From assembly GCA_018698975.1 (NCBI GenBank), contig JABIPQ010000074.1:1-35941 (forward strand): a DNA stretch of 35,941 nucleotides, given 5' to 3'. The position numbers and the translations under genes are program-made. Under the pieces are notes generated by a model. That model saw only the letters and a list, made by a program, of their open reading frames with translations. It had not been told where the DNA came from and did no database searches. Below, one piece after another: positions 8,338 to 15,653 of this stretch (positions are counted from its first letter, which is position 1; each line of letters begins with the position of its first letter). The stretch comes from Gammaproteobacteria bacterium. Lineage in GTDB: Bacteria; Pseudomonadota; Gammaproteobacteria; Pseudomonadales; Pseudohongiellaceae.

Positions 8338-9090
8338 TCAGGGGGATAAAAGGGCGCGTGCGGTAACCGTCATGTTTACCTGGGATTCTCCAGGTGCAGC
8401 TACCGGAACTGCCATTGCGGCAGAGTCCATGCTTCTATTTTCAGCCATTGCCATGCGCGCGCCGATAAAATTCTGGCCGCCATTGATATTTACCTCTACC
8501 AACTGTGCAGAGCTTTTTTTCATAAAGCTTGCAGCCTCATCTGCTCTGGACTGCAATTTCAATAATGCAGCATTCATCATGGAGTCGGAGATCTCTTCAT
8601 AACGCTCACTGGATAAACTGTAGTAGAGATTGCTAATGGTCAGGCCAGCTGCCTGTAGCCTGGCGCTTGCAACCAAAAGTGCTTCACTATTCATGCTATT
8701 CATTTGCACGCTTTGTTGGGCACGCCAAACCGGGTTATTGATGTCATTGCGAGTGGGGCGTCCTTCCTGCACAGTATAGACATGATACTGTTGCGTTGAA
8801 AATTCAATATTGTTGGTTTTTTCCAGTATTGCCAAGGCTTCACGCATGGCTTGATTCACTTCATCCTGAAGCTCAGTGCTGTCGCGTCCCTGTGCAGTAT
8901 ATTGCATCAGGATATTCAGGGTGTCCTGTTGAACACTGGTTTGCTCGCTTGCACTCAAATTCAGGATTAGCTGACCATCACCAAGCTCATTCAGGTTGAA
9001 TTGATTTTGTGCTGAGGCGATAAATGGCATGAATATCAGGAAGGCGAAAAAATAATTTTTCCCCTGAATTCCGGAGTTTAGGATTTTCAT
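8338..9090 (-). CDS. SIMPL (DUF541) domain periplasmic protein
   Basis: This 250-residue protein has a signal peptide ending IASA before QNQFN. The body follows the SIMPL/DUF541 pattern: LNLSASEQTSVQQDT near the N-terminus, a long helix with LEKTNNIEFSTQQYHVY, V-W-R-A-Q-Q-S, the LYYSLSSERYEE segment and a final VNMTVTARALL strand. SIMPL proteins such as the 26-kDa periplasmic immunogenic protein form oligomeric assemblies in the periplasm, and their precise role is poorly defined. AAGGA seven bases before the ATG is a good ribosome site. It is the first gene of a two-gene minus-strand unit with nnrE. A 7-bp dyad lies about 40 bases upstream. Confidence 0.9.
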   Translation of the reverse strand: MKILNSGIQGKNYFFAFLIFMPFIASAQNQFNLNELGDGQLILNLSASEQTSVQQDTLNILMQYTAQGRDSTELQDEVNQAMREALAILEKTNNIEFSTQQYHVYTVQEGRPTRNDINNPVWRAQQSVQMNSMNSEALLVASARLQAAGLTISNLYYSLSSERYEEISDSMMNAALLKLQSRADEAASFMKKSSAQLVEVNINGGQNFIGARMAMAENRSMDSAAMAVPVAAPGESQVNMTVTARALLSP

Positions 9091-9126
9091 AATGGGTCCT
9101 TGTTGTGAAGTTATTTGTGCCGAGAG

Positions 9127-9145
9127 TCATGAATTATTTTCATGA
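9127..9145. promoter_or_regulatory. dyad TCATGAA-N5-TTCATGA upstream of the SIMPL gene
   Basis: A perfect 7-bp inverted repeat with a 5-bp spacer lies 37 bases upstream of the SIMPL start codon, which is the right place for an operator. No clear -10/-35 pair can be placed on the minus strand around it, so its role is inferred from symmetry and position only. Confidence 0.35.
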
Positions 9146-9213
9146 TATTAACGACACTATCCTGATCGATCATTGATGAATAATAACTTAACGGTGTTAA
9201 TAAATATCGACTC

Positions 9214-9245
9214 AAAAAAAAGAGCCGGCATGCCGACTCTTTTTT
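9214..9245 (-). terminator. rho-independent terminator of the cytochrome c gene
   Basis: Positions 9216-9224 (AAAAAAGAG) pair with 9237-9245 (CTCTTTTTT), and CGG/CCG continues the stem past one mismatch to a 4-nt loop. Read on the minus strand, a GC-containing stem is followed by a run of T. It lies 24 bases beyond the stop of the cytochrome gene. The A/T symmetry could also let it work in the other direction, but no plus-strand gene ends here. Confidence 0.85.
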
Positions 9246-9268
9246 AATCTTTGCTACTTTGCGGTGAC

Positions 9269-10618
9269 TTATTTCATGCGCAAGACATAAATATCATCAT
9301 TTCTGGTAGGGTCCGTGGCTTCACGAATCTCGCTAACCTGAGCCGTACTCACTGCGGAAGCGTCATGCCCCCATGATGAACGGATGTAAGTAATGACATC
9401 AGCAATTTCCTCGTCACTGAGAAGTTGTCTGAAATAGGGCATGTCGTTGACATCAGGTCCCTGCGCAGAAATTACACGAAGTGAACCATTCAGGGTCAGA
9501 TTAATGAGGGAACTTGGATCTGCATCCATAATAACCGGGTTACCTGCCAATGGTGGCTGGTATGGGTAATATCCCATGCCATCGGTGCCATGACAGTTAG
9601 AGCAGTATTCATAGTAATCCTGTGATCCAGCTTCACTGAAGTTAAGGCCGAGTAATGCTTCAGTTTCAGTGTTGTCATAACCCCATACAGAAGCATTGAC
9701 TTCAGCAACCGGCGGCAGTGATTTTAAATAGACAGCCATTGCATTCAGATCGGTTTCACTCATGTATTGAGTACTGTTATTGACTACTTCCACCATGGTG
9801 CCAAAAGCGGTGCCAAAACGGTTGTGACCAGTGCCAAGGAATTCTGCCAGATCATCTTCTGACCAACGGCCAAGACCGCTGTTAATATCTCCATTCAGAC
9901 TGGATGCATTCCAGTGATCAAGGGGAGCACCGGATAAAAAGGAGGAATCGCTCTCATCAAGCCCTTTTTCCTGCATCATTAAACCGCGCGGGGTATGGCA
10001 GGCACCACAATGACCCGGTCCCTGTGTCAGGTAAGCACCACGATTCCAGTCATCATTCTGATTGGGATCTGCTTCAAATGGATCACTGTCCATATTGAGA
10101 AAATTCCAGATGCCCATCACCAGACGGGCATTATCTTTCCAGCCTGGAATGTCAGAAGCCTGATTTGCCAGATTTACCGGCTCCACTTCATTCATGAAGA
10201 AGTCATAGAGAGCGTGCATATCCTGTTCAGACATTTTTGCATAGGAAGGATAGGGCATTGCGGGATACATACGATGTCCATCTTTGGTGACACCAAATCG
10301 CATGGCGCTATCAAATTCGTCAAAGCTGTAATTCCCGATACCGGTGGCCGGATCAGGTGTGATATTTGTTGTGTAGAGATTACCAAGCATGGGCACGGCC
10401 ATTTTCAGTCCGCCGGCAAAAGGCTCTCCTTCCGGAATGCTATGACAGGCAACGCAGTTGCCCAGTCTGGCGACATACTCACCATGTGAAATACCTGCTG
10501 CGGCTGCCTGGGCAGCACTGTCAGTTGCAAATGTCGACTCTGTAGTAACAGCGCCTGAATCACAACCGGTAGCAATGACTGACACGAAACATGCAGCCAG
10601 CAACTTTCTGTATTCCAT
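9269..10618 (-). CDS. triheme cytochrome c lipoprotein
   Basis: This 449-residue protein has three CxxCH heme sites: CVACH (55-59), CGACH (204-208) and CSNCH (339-343). This arrangement is that of the membrane-bound cytochrome subunit of alcohol, gluconate or sorbitol dehydrogenases, which pass electrons from a periplasmic dehydrogenase to the quinone pool or an oxidase. The N-terminus carries a lipobox-like IATGC (C19), so it is probably a periplasm-facing lipoprotein. AGGGGA just before the ATG is a good ribosome site. No dehydrogenase subunit gene is adjacent; the divergent neighbour is a soluble 2-hydroxyacid dehydrogenase. It has its own terminator and is probably monocistronic. Confidence 0.92.
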   Translation of the reverse strand: MEYRKLLAACFVSVIATGCDSGAVTTESTFATDSAAQAAAAGISHGEYVARLGNCVACHSIPEGEPFAGGLKMAVPMLGNLYTTNITPDPATGIGNYSFDEFDSAMRFGVTKDGHRMYPAMPYPSYAKMSEQDMHALYDFFMNEVEPVNLANQASDIPGWKDNARLVMGIWNFLNMDSDPFEADPNQNDDWNRGAYLTQGPGHCGACHTPRGLMMQEKGLDESDSSFLSGAPLDHWNASSLNGDINSGLGRWSEDDLAEFLGTGHNRFGTAFGTMVEVVNNSTQYMSETDLNAMAVYLKSLPPVAEVNASVWGYDNTETEALLGLNFSEAGSQDYYEYCSNCHGTDGMGYYPYQPPLAGNPVIMDADPSSLINLTLNGSLRVISAQGPDVNDMPYFRQLLSDEEIADVITYIRSSWGHDASAVSTAQVSEIREATDPTRNDDIYVLRMK

Positions 10619-10830
10619 AATTTTCCCCTGAGATGTTTGTTTATTGTTTTATGTACCAATTGTGTGGAGATTACCATTAACGGAAAAAAAATAACATCTC
10701 TGAAGTCATTGAAAACAGTGCATTTAGTCGTAGTGTTTAATCGGGTTTCCCTCCTCCATCATTTCTTCTATGCTTGTCATTCTTTTCTGTGACGGAAATG
10801 CCCAATTTTACCTTGATGCTGGAGTATATA

Positions 10831-11799
10831 TTGAACAAGCCAAAGGTTTTGATTACACGAAGATGGCCTGAGGTCATAGAAAAAGCAATGTCCTCAAATT
10901 TTGACATCACCTTGAATACTGATGACAAAGTCTTGTCAGCAGAGCAATTAAAACAAGCATTGCAGGAATATGACGCAATTTGCCCAACTGTCACGGACAG
11001 CATGCCGGAAAATCTGTTTTCTGCCGAAGAATATAGAACGCGCATTATTGGTAACTATGGCGTTGGCTATAACCACATTGCTTTAGATGCCGCCAAGGCA
11101 AAAGGGCTAATAGTGACCAATACACCTGATGTGCTTACAGATGCCACGGCTGATCTGGCCATGACCCTTATGCTGATGCTGGCACGCAGGGCGGGTGAAG
11201 GAGAGCGGCAGGTGCGAGCCGGAGAATGGAAGGGCTGGTATCCAACACACCTGATGGGCTCCATGATTACTGGCAAGACTCTGGGGATCGTGGGAATGGG
11301 TCGAATCGGTCGGGCAATGGCGGAAAAAGCCCATTTCGGATTTGGTATGCGGATTCTTTATCACAATCGCAAACCCCTTTCAGAAACAGATTCAAGGCGT
11401 CTGCAGGCTGAATACTGCACTGAGCTTACCTGGCTTATGAGCAAGTCAGATTTTATCGCCGTACATTGTCCCAGCAGTCCCCTGACCAAACATATGATTA
11501 ATGAGAAAACGCTGGCTTATATGAGGCCGGGATCCTATCTCATTAATACTTCCCGAGGTGATGTTGTCGAAGAAAAAGCGCTAATCAAGTTTTTGCAAAA
11601 AGGCCTGATTGCCGGGGCTGGGCTGGACGTTTTTGAAAATGAACCCACTGTGCCACAGGAACTCATTGATTTGGAAAATGTGGTTTTACTGCCGCACCTT
11701 GGTAGTGCTACCGAGGAAACCCGTATTGCAATGGGCATGCGGGTATTGGGAAACCTGAATTCATTTTTTAATGGTGAGACACCACCAGACCAGTTGTAA
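10831..11799 (+). CDS. D-2-hydroxyacid dehydrogenase, glyoxylate/hydroxypyruvate reductase type
   Basis: This 322-residue NAD(P)-dependent reductase has all the hallmarks of the D-isomer 2-hydroxyacid dehydrogenases. These are NYGVGYNHI, the Rossmann motif GIVGMGRIG (152-160), catalytic R242 in NTSRGD, E271 in VFENEP and H289 in LPHLGSAT. The likely substrates are glyoxylate and hydroxypyruvate. The frame is open from TTG 10774 and contains ATGs at 10798 and 10816. I chose the TTG at 10831 because GGAG lies six bases before it and it gives the usual N-terminus (MNKPKVLITRRWP). It is divergent from the cytochrome c gene, and two DUF3237 genes follow after 59 bases. Confidence 0.9.
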   Translation: MNKPKVLITRRWPEVIEKAMSSNFDITLNTDDKVLSAEQLKQALQEYDAICPTVTDSMPENLFSAEEYRTRIIGNYGVGYNHIALDAAKAKGLIVTNTPDVLTDATADLAMTLMLMLARRAGEGERQVRAGEWKGWYPTHLMGSMITGKTLGIVGMGRIGRAMAEKAHFGFGMRILYHNRKPLSETDSRRLQAEYCTELTWLMSKSDFIAVHCPSSPLTKHMINEKTLAYMRPGSYLINTSRGDVVEEKALIKFLQKGLIAGAGLDVFENEPTVPQELIDLENVVLLPHLGSATEETRIAMGMRVLGNLNSFFNGETPPDQL

Positions 11800-11858
11800 T
11801 CAGGGCACAGACTCACATAGACTAAAGAAGACGAAATATAGAGTTAAGAGAGGAAACA

Positions 11859-12287
11859 ATGGCGCAACTGGAAATCCCGGTAATCAATCATGAGTATGCT
11901 TTTTCCGTTCGCATTGAAAGTGGTGGGCATATTGAATTTCAGGGGCCTATGCGTAGCCGAACTTTCGAGCCTGCCACTGGCGGAGAAATATGGGGACCAA
12001 AACTTCAGGGCAGGGTAGTCCCACAAAGTGGCGCTGATTTTGCCAGTAATGAGCAGATGGACGCCCATATGATGATGCAGGCCAGTGACGGTACGTGGAT
12101 ATATATGAACCTGATGGGCTATGAACACAATGTTACAGAAGATGGCCGTCCTTATTTTAGAGTGGCACCCTATTTTGACACGCCGTCCGGGCCACATGAG
12201 TGGTTAGCCAAAACGGTATTTATCGGTATCGGGGAGCGCCACCATAATCCAGACCACACCATTATTCATTTTCACGAAATCCTGTAG
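11859..12287 (+). CDS. DUF3237 family protein (copy 1)
   Basis: This 142-residue small protein belongs to DUF3237, predicted to be an all-beta barrel. Typical features are an N-terminal LEYAF-like strand (EYAFSV), the GxxxGRVVPxSGAD block at about 50-60, SDGTWIYMNLMGY, and the C-terminal ERHHNPDHTIIHF. It has no signal peptide, so it is cytoplasmic. AGAGAGGAAACA precedes the ATG as a strong ribosome site. It shares clear similarity over its whole length with the next gene, so the pair is a tandem duplication. The molecular function of the family is not established. Confidence 0.88.
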   Translation: MAQLEIPVINHEYAFSVRIESGGHIEFQGPMRSRTFEPATGGEIWGPKLQGRVVPQSGADFASNEQMDAHMMMQASDGTWIYMNLMGYEHNVTEDGRPYFRVAPYFDTPSGPHEWLAKTVFIGIGERHHNPDHTIIHFHEIL

Positions 12288-12341
12288 TTAAAAAAAACAG
12301 ATAAAAACACCAAATAGACCTGGTAATCAGAGGACAATTAA

Positions 12342-12803
12342 ATGGCTGAACTGCAAATCCCCGGACTGGAACTGGAATATGCCTTTGCGGTAACAATGAA
12401 TTTTGCAGAGCGTATCGATTTCGTCGGACCAAGAGGCGGGAAAGGCTATGTACCTCCCGCTACTGGTATCGTGGAAGGTCCGCTGCTAAATGGCAGGGTA
12501 GTGCCTTACAGTGGGGCAGATTATGCCATCTTCAAGAACCTCAGTGAGGGGATCAAGGTTAATACTCACTACATGCTTGAAAGTGATGACGGCCACTGGA
12601 TTTATATTAATAACAAAGGCTATCTGCATCGTTCGGCTGATCCTGAAAATCCCGGTCAGACCAAGCTTTATTTCAGATTCACACCTTTTTTCGAGGCGCC
12701 CTATGGTCCCTATGAATGGATGTCCAGAAGCATGATCGTGGGAACCGGAGAGCGATTGACCAATCCAGACCGTTCTCAATTTACCTACTACAGGGTTTTA
12801 TAA
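12342..12803 (+). CDS. DUF3237 family protein (copy 2)
   Basis: This 153-residue protein is a paralogue of the preceding gene. It shares the ELQIPGLELEYAF opening, the LNGRVVPYSGADYA block, DDGHWIYINNKGY and GERLTNPDRSQFTYYRVL. It is slightly longer, with extra residues in the SADPENPGQTK loop. AGAGGA lies nine bases before the ATG. The stop codon TAA directly abuts the GTG of the next gene, which suggests translational coupling. The function of the family is unknown. Paired copies suggest either a heteromer or two related ligands. Confidence 0.88.
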   Translation: MAELQIPGLELEYAFAVTMNFAERIDFVGPRGGKGYVPPATGIVEGPLLNGRVVPYSGADYAIFKNLSEGIKVNTHYMLESDDGHWIYINNKGYLHRSADPENPGQTKLYFRFTPFFEAPYGPYEWMSRSMIVGTGERLTNPDRSQFTYYRVL

Positions 12804-13301
12804 GTGCAGACACTTTTTACAAAAGAACTTTCAAAAAAATCTTCAGAAGAGCCTTTAAAAGCTTCTTCTATAATGCCTTCCCGACGCAGTTTATTGAAGA
12901 TGGCAACAGGCATCTTAATTAGCCTGCCAATATTGAAGGTGATGGCAACAGAAGACCCGGCGACTCTTTCCTATCACAGGCTTAAAAACCAGATGACAGC
13001 AGAAGGAATCAAGCAAGGGACTGTTGTTTTAGTGGATAAGGCTATTAATGAATTTGACGGCAATGGTTTTTATCTTTATCCCGATTGGGGGCAACCGCTT
13101 GTTTACGAAGTGAGAAAGAAAGGAAACAGGCTTACCTTCCATTATCCCGGTGTTAATAAGGTTTTATGGCAGTTATCTGCAAATCATCAGAACGCCAGGT
13201 TCAGTGGCAGAGTAGAAGGGGTTCTGGATTTAGCCCAACAATCCCGGGCCAGCCTTCAATCGATGCCAGCCCTTGATGTTCCAGAGTTGCCGATTACCTG
13301 A
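12804..13301 (+). CDS. hypothetical protein with twin-arginine signal
   Basis: This 165-residue protein starts with GTG immediately after the DUF3237 stop codon; AGGG at 12792-12795 is a suitable ribosome site. An internal ATG at 12873 would give a shorter protein starting MPSRRSLLKMATG, but I see no ribosome site for it. In either case the segment SRRSLLK followed by a hydrophobic stretch (about residues 26-46) is a plausible Tat signal. The middle (about 68-118: GTVVLVDKAINEFDGNGFYL, then VYEVRKKGNRL) recalls the beta fold of S24/LexA-type domains. It has no Ser-Lys dyad that I can place. I do not recognise the protein and its function is unknown. Confidence 0.7.
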   Translation: MQTLFTKELSKKSSEEPLKASSIMPSRRSLLKMATGILISLPILKVMATEDPATLSYHRLKNQMTAEGIKQGTVVLVDKAINEFDGNGFYLYPDWGQPLVYEVRKKGNRLTFHYPGVNKVLWQLSANHQNARFSGRVEGVLDLAQQSRASLQSMPALDVPELPIT

Positions 13302-13678
13302 ATTTTAACTGATCCTCCAATTTTGTAATTAGTCAGTGAAAATGCCGGGAACTTCAGGTCTGCTCAAACCTTTTAAAACACTGCCTAGCTTGTTCCCTAC
13401 CTGACAAGATTATCTACCTTCTTACTTAGCCCCTGGCCCTTTGACTCCCTACCATCCTTCGCCTTGAAATACTTACTGGCTGCATGCAAAGCTCTGGTGT
13501 CAGCAGAATCTGGCGTCAGTATTAAACGAGGAAAGTGCGGAAATTATTTTTTATAGATAAAAAACAATTATTTAGAGAGTTTTTTTGAGTCATGAGATGT
13601 CTGATTCTTTGTCAACCGATGCTCCACTGCTGCGTTATTAACAATCATGCAATTTTATAATTCAGGCTTGGATCCGGT
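13302..13678. other. 377-bp intergenic region upstream of the ECF sigma gene
   Basis: No open frame here looks coding. The region contains an AT-rich inverted repeat (13542-13569, listed separately) and a perfect TATAAT at 13656-13661, only 18 bases before the sigma-factor ATG. No good -35 accompanies the TATAAT. A GGAACTT at 13348-13354 resembles an ECF -35 element but lacks a matching -10. The regulatory information for the sigma operon presumably lies here, but I cannot define a promoter with confidence. Confidence 0.6.
13542..13569. repeat. AT-rich inverted repeat, 13-bp arms
   Basis: AATTATTTTTTAT and ATAAAAAACAATT are reverse complements with one mismatch, separated by AG. The dyad lies about 110 bases upstream of the ECF sigma start. 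It could be an operator, or a weak bidirectional terminator isolating the upstream Tat-protein gene. There is almost no GC in the stem, which argues against an efficient terminator. Confidence 0.5.
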
Positions 13679-14305
13679 ATGACAGGACTGGTTGGCGAGA
13701 GTGACAGCCTTATAGCGCTGGGCTATGATAATCGCCAGGCACATAGTGATACCGGGAGAAAGGCGCTGGATAAAAACCACGCATTGGAAAGGTTTCTTTC
13801 TTCAGTGGAAAAGCGGGCTTTGCGCATTGCGCAGATTGCCACCAGTAATTCTGATGATGCTTTTGATATTGTTCAGGATGCCATGTTCAAGCTGGTGGAA
13901 AAATATGCCGGCAAAAAGGAAAATGAATGGCCGCCTCTATTTCATCGAATACTCCAGAGCAGAATCAGGGATTGGTATCGCCGAAACACAGTAAGAAACA
14001 GATTCAGATTCTGGCTTAGCAGTGACCCGGAAGTGGAAGAGGACCCATTCCAGAGCGTTGCTGATGAAGCAGGTAGAAGTCCGGAAATAGAATTACAAAA
14101 CAGTCGCAGTATTGATGCGCTGGAACAGGCTTTACAATCTTTGCCATTACGGCAACAACAGGCTTTTATGCTTCGTGCCTGGGAAGGCTTTGATGTAAAG
14201 GAAACAGCAAAAGCCATGGCCTGTGCAGAAGGCAGCGTCAAGACACATTATTCAAGGGCAATCCACAGTTTGCGTGCAACCCTGGGCGAGCATTGGCATG
14301 AATAA
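13679..14305 (+). CDS. ECF-type RNA polymerase sigma factor
   Basis: This 208-residue sigma-70 family protein consists of regions 2 and 4. Region 2 is about 40-105, with DIVQDAMFKL at 63-72 and IRDWYRRN at 96-103. Region 4 is about 148-200: LPLRQQQAFMLRAWEG, then the helix-turn-helix VKETAKAMACAEGSVKTHYS. The first 30 residues are an unconserved extension. The gene overlaps the next one by 8 bases (ATGAATAA), a typical sigma/anti-sigma arrangement. The order sigma, DUF3619-like, DUF3106 is a recurring proteobacterial operon. The stimulus is unknown, but the secreted products downstream suggest an envelope signal. Confidence 0.92.
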   Translation: MTGLVGESDSLIALGYDNRQAHSDTGRKALDKNHALERFLSSVEKRALRIAQIATSNSDDAFDIVQDAMFKLVEKYAGKKENEWPPLFHRILQSRIRDWYRRNTVRNRFRFWLSSDPEVEEDPFQSVADEAGRSPEIELQNSRSIDALEQALQSLPLRQQQAFMLRAWEGFDVKETAKAMACAEGSVKTHYSRAIHSLRATLGEHWHE

Positions 14306-14696
14306 CGATAAACAGGATATACAGAAAAACACAGCAAATTTTGATGAGCAGGCATTTTTGGAAAAGGCCAGAAATGAACTGGATCATAGTTGTGAACAAA
14401 TGGATGGTCAGACCCTGTCCCGCTTGAACAGTATTCGACATGCGGCGCTTGAGCATGGCAAGAAGTCTCCCGGGAAAGTTTTCCTGGCGCCTTTTGGTGG
14501 TCTGGTTACAGCCTGTGTTCTGGTTTTTGTAGTTTCCGTGTTCTATCCGGGACAATCTGATATCCCTGTGCCGGTGGTTCCAGACAGCGGCACAGCCATT
14601 GAAGATCTTGATATTTTGACCTCTGCAGAAAGTCTGGAACTATTTGAAAACCTCGAGTTTTATCAATGGCTGGAGGAGAATGAATCTTCGGTCTAG
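14298..14696 (+). CDS. DUF3619-like membrane protein, candidate anti-sigma factor
   Basis: This 132-residue protein has a cytoplasmic N-terminal helical part (about 15-55), one transmembrane segment (61-83) and a short periplasmic tail (84-132). The N-terminal pattern ARNELDHSCEQMDGQTLSRL followed by IRHAALEH fits DUF3619 proteins. The start is the ATG overlapping the sigma stop codon; the frame is open further upstream but only inside the sigma gene. Topology and coupling to the sigma gene suggest an anti-sigma role, which is inference. The tail ends with an acidic, aromatic stretch (AESLELFENLEFYQWLEE, 110-127) that has a counterpart in the next protein. Confidence 0.8.
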   Translation: MNNDKQDIQKNTANFDEQAFLEKARNELDHSCEQMDGQTLSRLNSIRHAALEHGKKSPGKVFLAPFGGLVTACVLVFVVSVFYPGQSDIPVPVVPDSGTAIEDLDILTSAESLELFENLEFYQWLEENESSV

Positions 14697-14967
14697 GATC
14701 ATCTTGTGCCTCCTGTCTGTTTTTACAATTCAGGCATATAGCCAGGAATCCGTTGAAGCCAGTGCCGGAGCTATAGCGGATGCCGAGTCACAATTTTTAT
14801 TTATAAATATGCTGGAATTTCTGGCGGAATTTGAAACAGATGAAGGAGAATGGATCAGTCCTGAAATTCTCGGTAATGAAGCCTTCATTGATCTAGACGG
14901 GAGCGAAAGTGGCGACACTATGTCTTCTCAACAACGCGTTCTGTCTGTTACAGAGGATGATGATTAA
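14680..14967 (+). CDS. small secreted acidic protein of the ECF operon
   Basis: This 95-residue protein has a signal peptide (1-21, ending QAYS). The start is the ATG at 14680, with a strong GGAGGAG two bases upstream of it at 14672-14678; it overlaps the end of the upstream gene by 17 bases. The mature part is acidic and ends in EDDD. Residues 35-55 (AESQFLFINMLEFLAEFETD) resemble the periplasmic tail of the upstream membrane protein. I know of no named family. Its position between the candidate anti-sigma and the DUF3106 gene suggests a part in signalling. Confidence 0.72.
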   Translation: MNLRSRIILCLLSVFTIQAYSQESVEASAGAIADAESQFLFINMLEFLAEFETDEGEWISPEILGNEAFIDLDGSESGDTMSSQQRVLSVTEDDD

Positions 14968-14969
14968 AA

Positions 14970-15536
14970 ATGAATCTTAAGCTTAAGTCATTATTGTTCC
15001 TGATATGCTTCCTGCCAGTTGTGGCAATCGCACAGGATGGTATTGCCTGGGATGACCTAAGTTCCGAGTTACAAGGCATTCTTGGGCCTATGCAACCCCA
15101 GTGGGATGCATTGCCGCCTATCCGTCAGCAACGCCTGAGTAATGGCGCGCGTCGTTGGCAGTCACTGACACCAGAGCAAAGGGGTGAAGCGCAGCAGCAA
15201 TTCAGGGCCTGGGTACAGCGATCTCCGGAACAAAGGCAAAATATCAGGAATCGGTTTAACCGATTTCAGGATATGCCACCCGAGCGTCAGCGTGCGGTCC
15301 GCAATCGCTTTGAACGTTTTCGTGATTTACCGCCAGATCGTCAGGAAGAATTACGACGTCGCTTTGATGAAAATCGTGCAGCAGGGCAAACAAGAGAGCA
15401 AACGAGAGAGCAATTCAGGACACAAAATCCAACCCAGCCGCGTAGATCACCTACAATTCAGCGTGCACCCGATCGCCAAACGCCAACTCGTCCGCAACAG
15501 CAAAATCGGGCTACCAGACCCGCCCCAGGCAGATAA
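14970..15536 (+). CDS. DUF3106 domain secreted protein
   Basis: This 188-residue protein has a signal peptide (1-21, AIA before QDG). The mature region fits DUF3106. It begins WDDLSSELQGILGP and continues with repeated units of the type L-P-P-x-R-Q-x-x-L/R-x-R-F around 45-135 (LPPIRQQRL, LTPEQRGEA, MPPERQRAV, LPPDRQEEL). The C-terminal 55 residues are low complexity, rich in Arg, Gln, Thr and Pro. Short Arg/Pro-rich helical repeats of this sort recall periplasmic sensor proteins of the CpxP/Spy kind, but that is analogy. It starts two bases after the preceding stop codon, inside the ECF operon. Confidence 0.88.
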   Translation: MNLKLKSLLFLICFLPVVAIAQDGIAWDDLSSELQGILGPMQPQWDALPPIRQQRLSNGARRWQSLTPEQRGEAQQQFRAWVQRSPEQRQNIRNRFNRFQDMPPERQRAVRNRFERFRDLPPDRQEELRRRFDENRAAGQTREQTREQFRTQNPTQPRRSPTIQRAPDRQTPTRPQQQNRATRPAPGR

Positions 15537-15653
15537 TTTCGAGTTAATACCCTGAAATTATTGAACTATTTGGTTGATTTAGCCAATTACGCTGGGTATC
15601 CTTTTCGCCCTTCAATTAAATCTGCCAGCCAAATAGGTAGAGGAATACTTCAG

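Noticed and set aside
10630-10700. Inverted repeat GAGATGTT ... AACATCTC between the cytochrome and dehydrogenase genes
   Set aside because: The arms are 55 bases apart with no supporting symmetry; probably chance.
13348-13354. GGAACTT as an ECF -35 element driving the sigma operon
   Set aside because: No matching -10 lies 15-17 bases downstream, and the start site would be over 300 bases from the gene.
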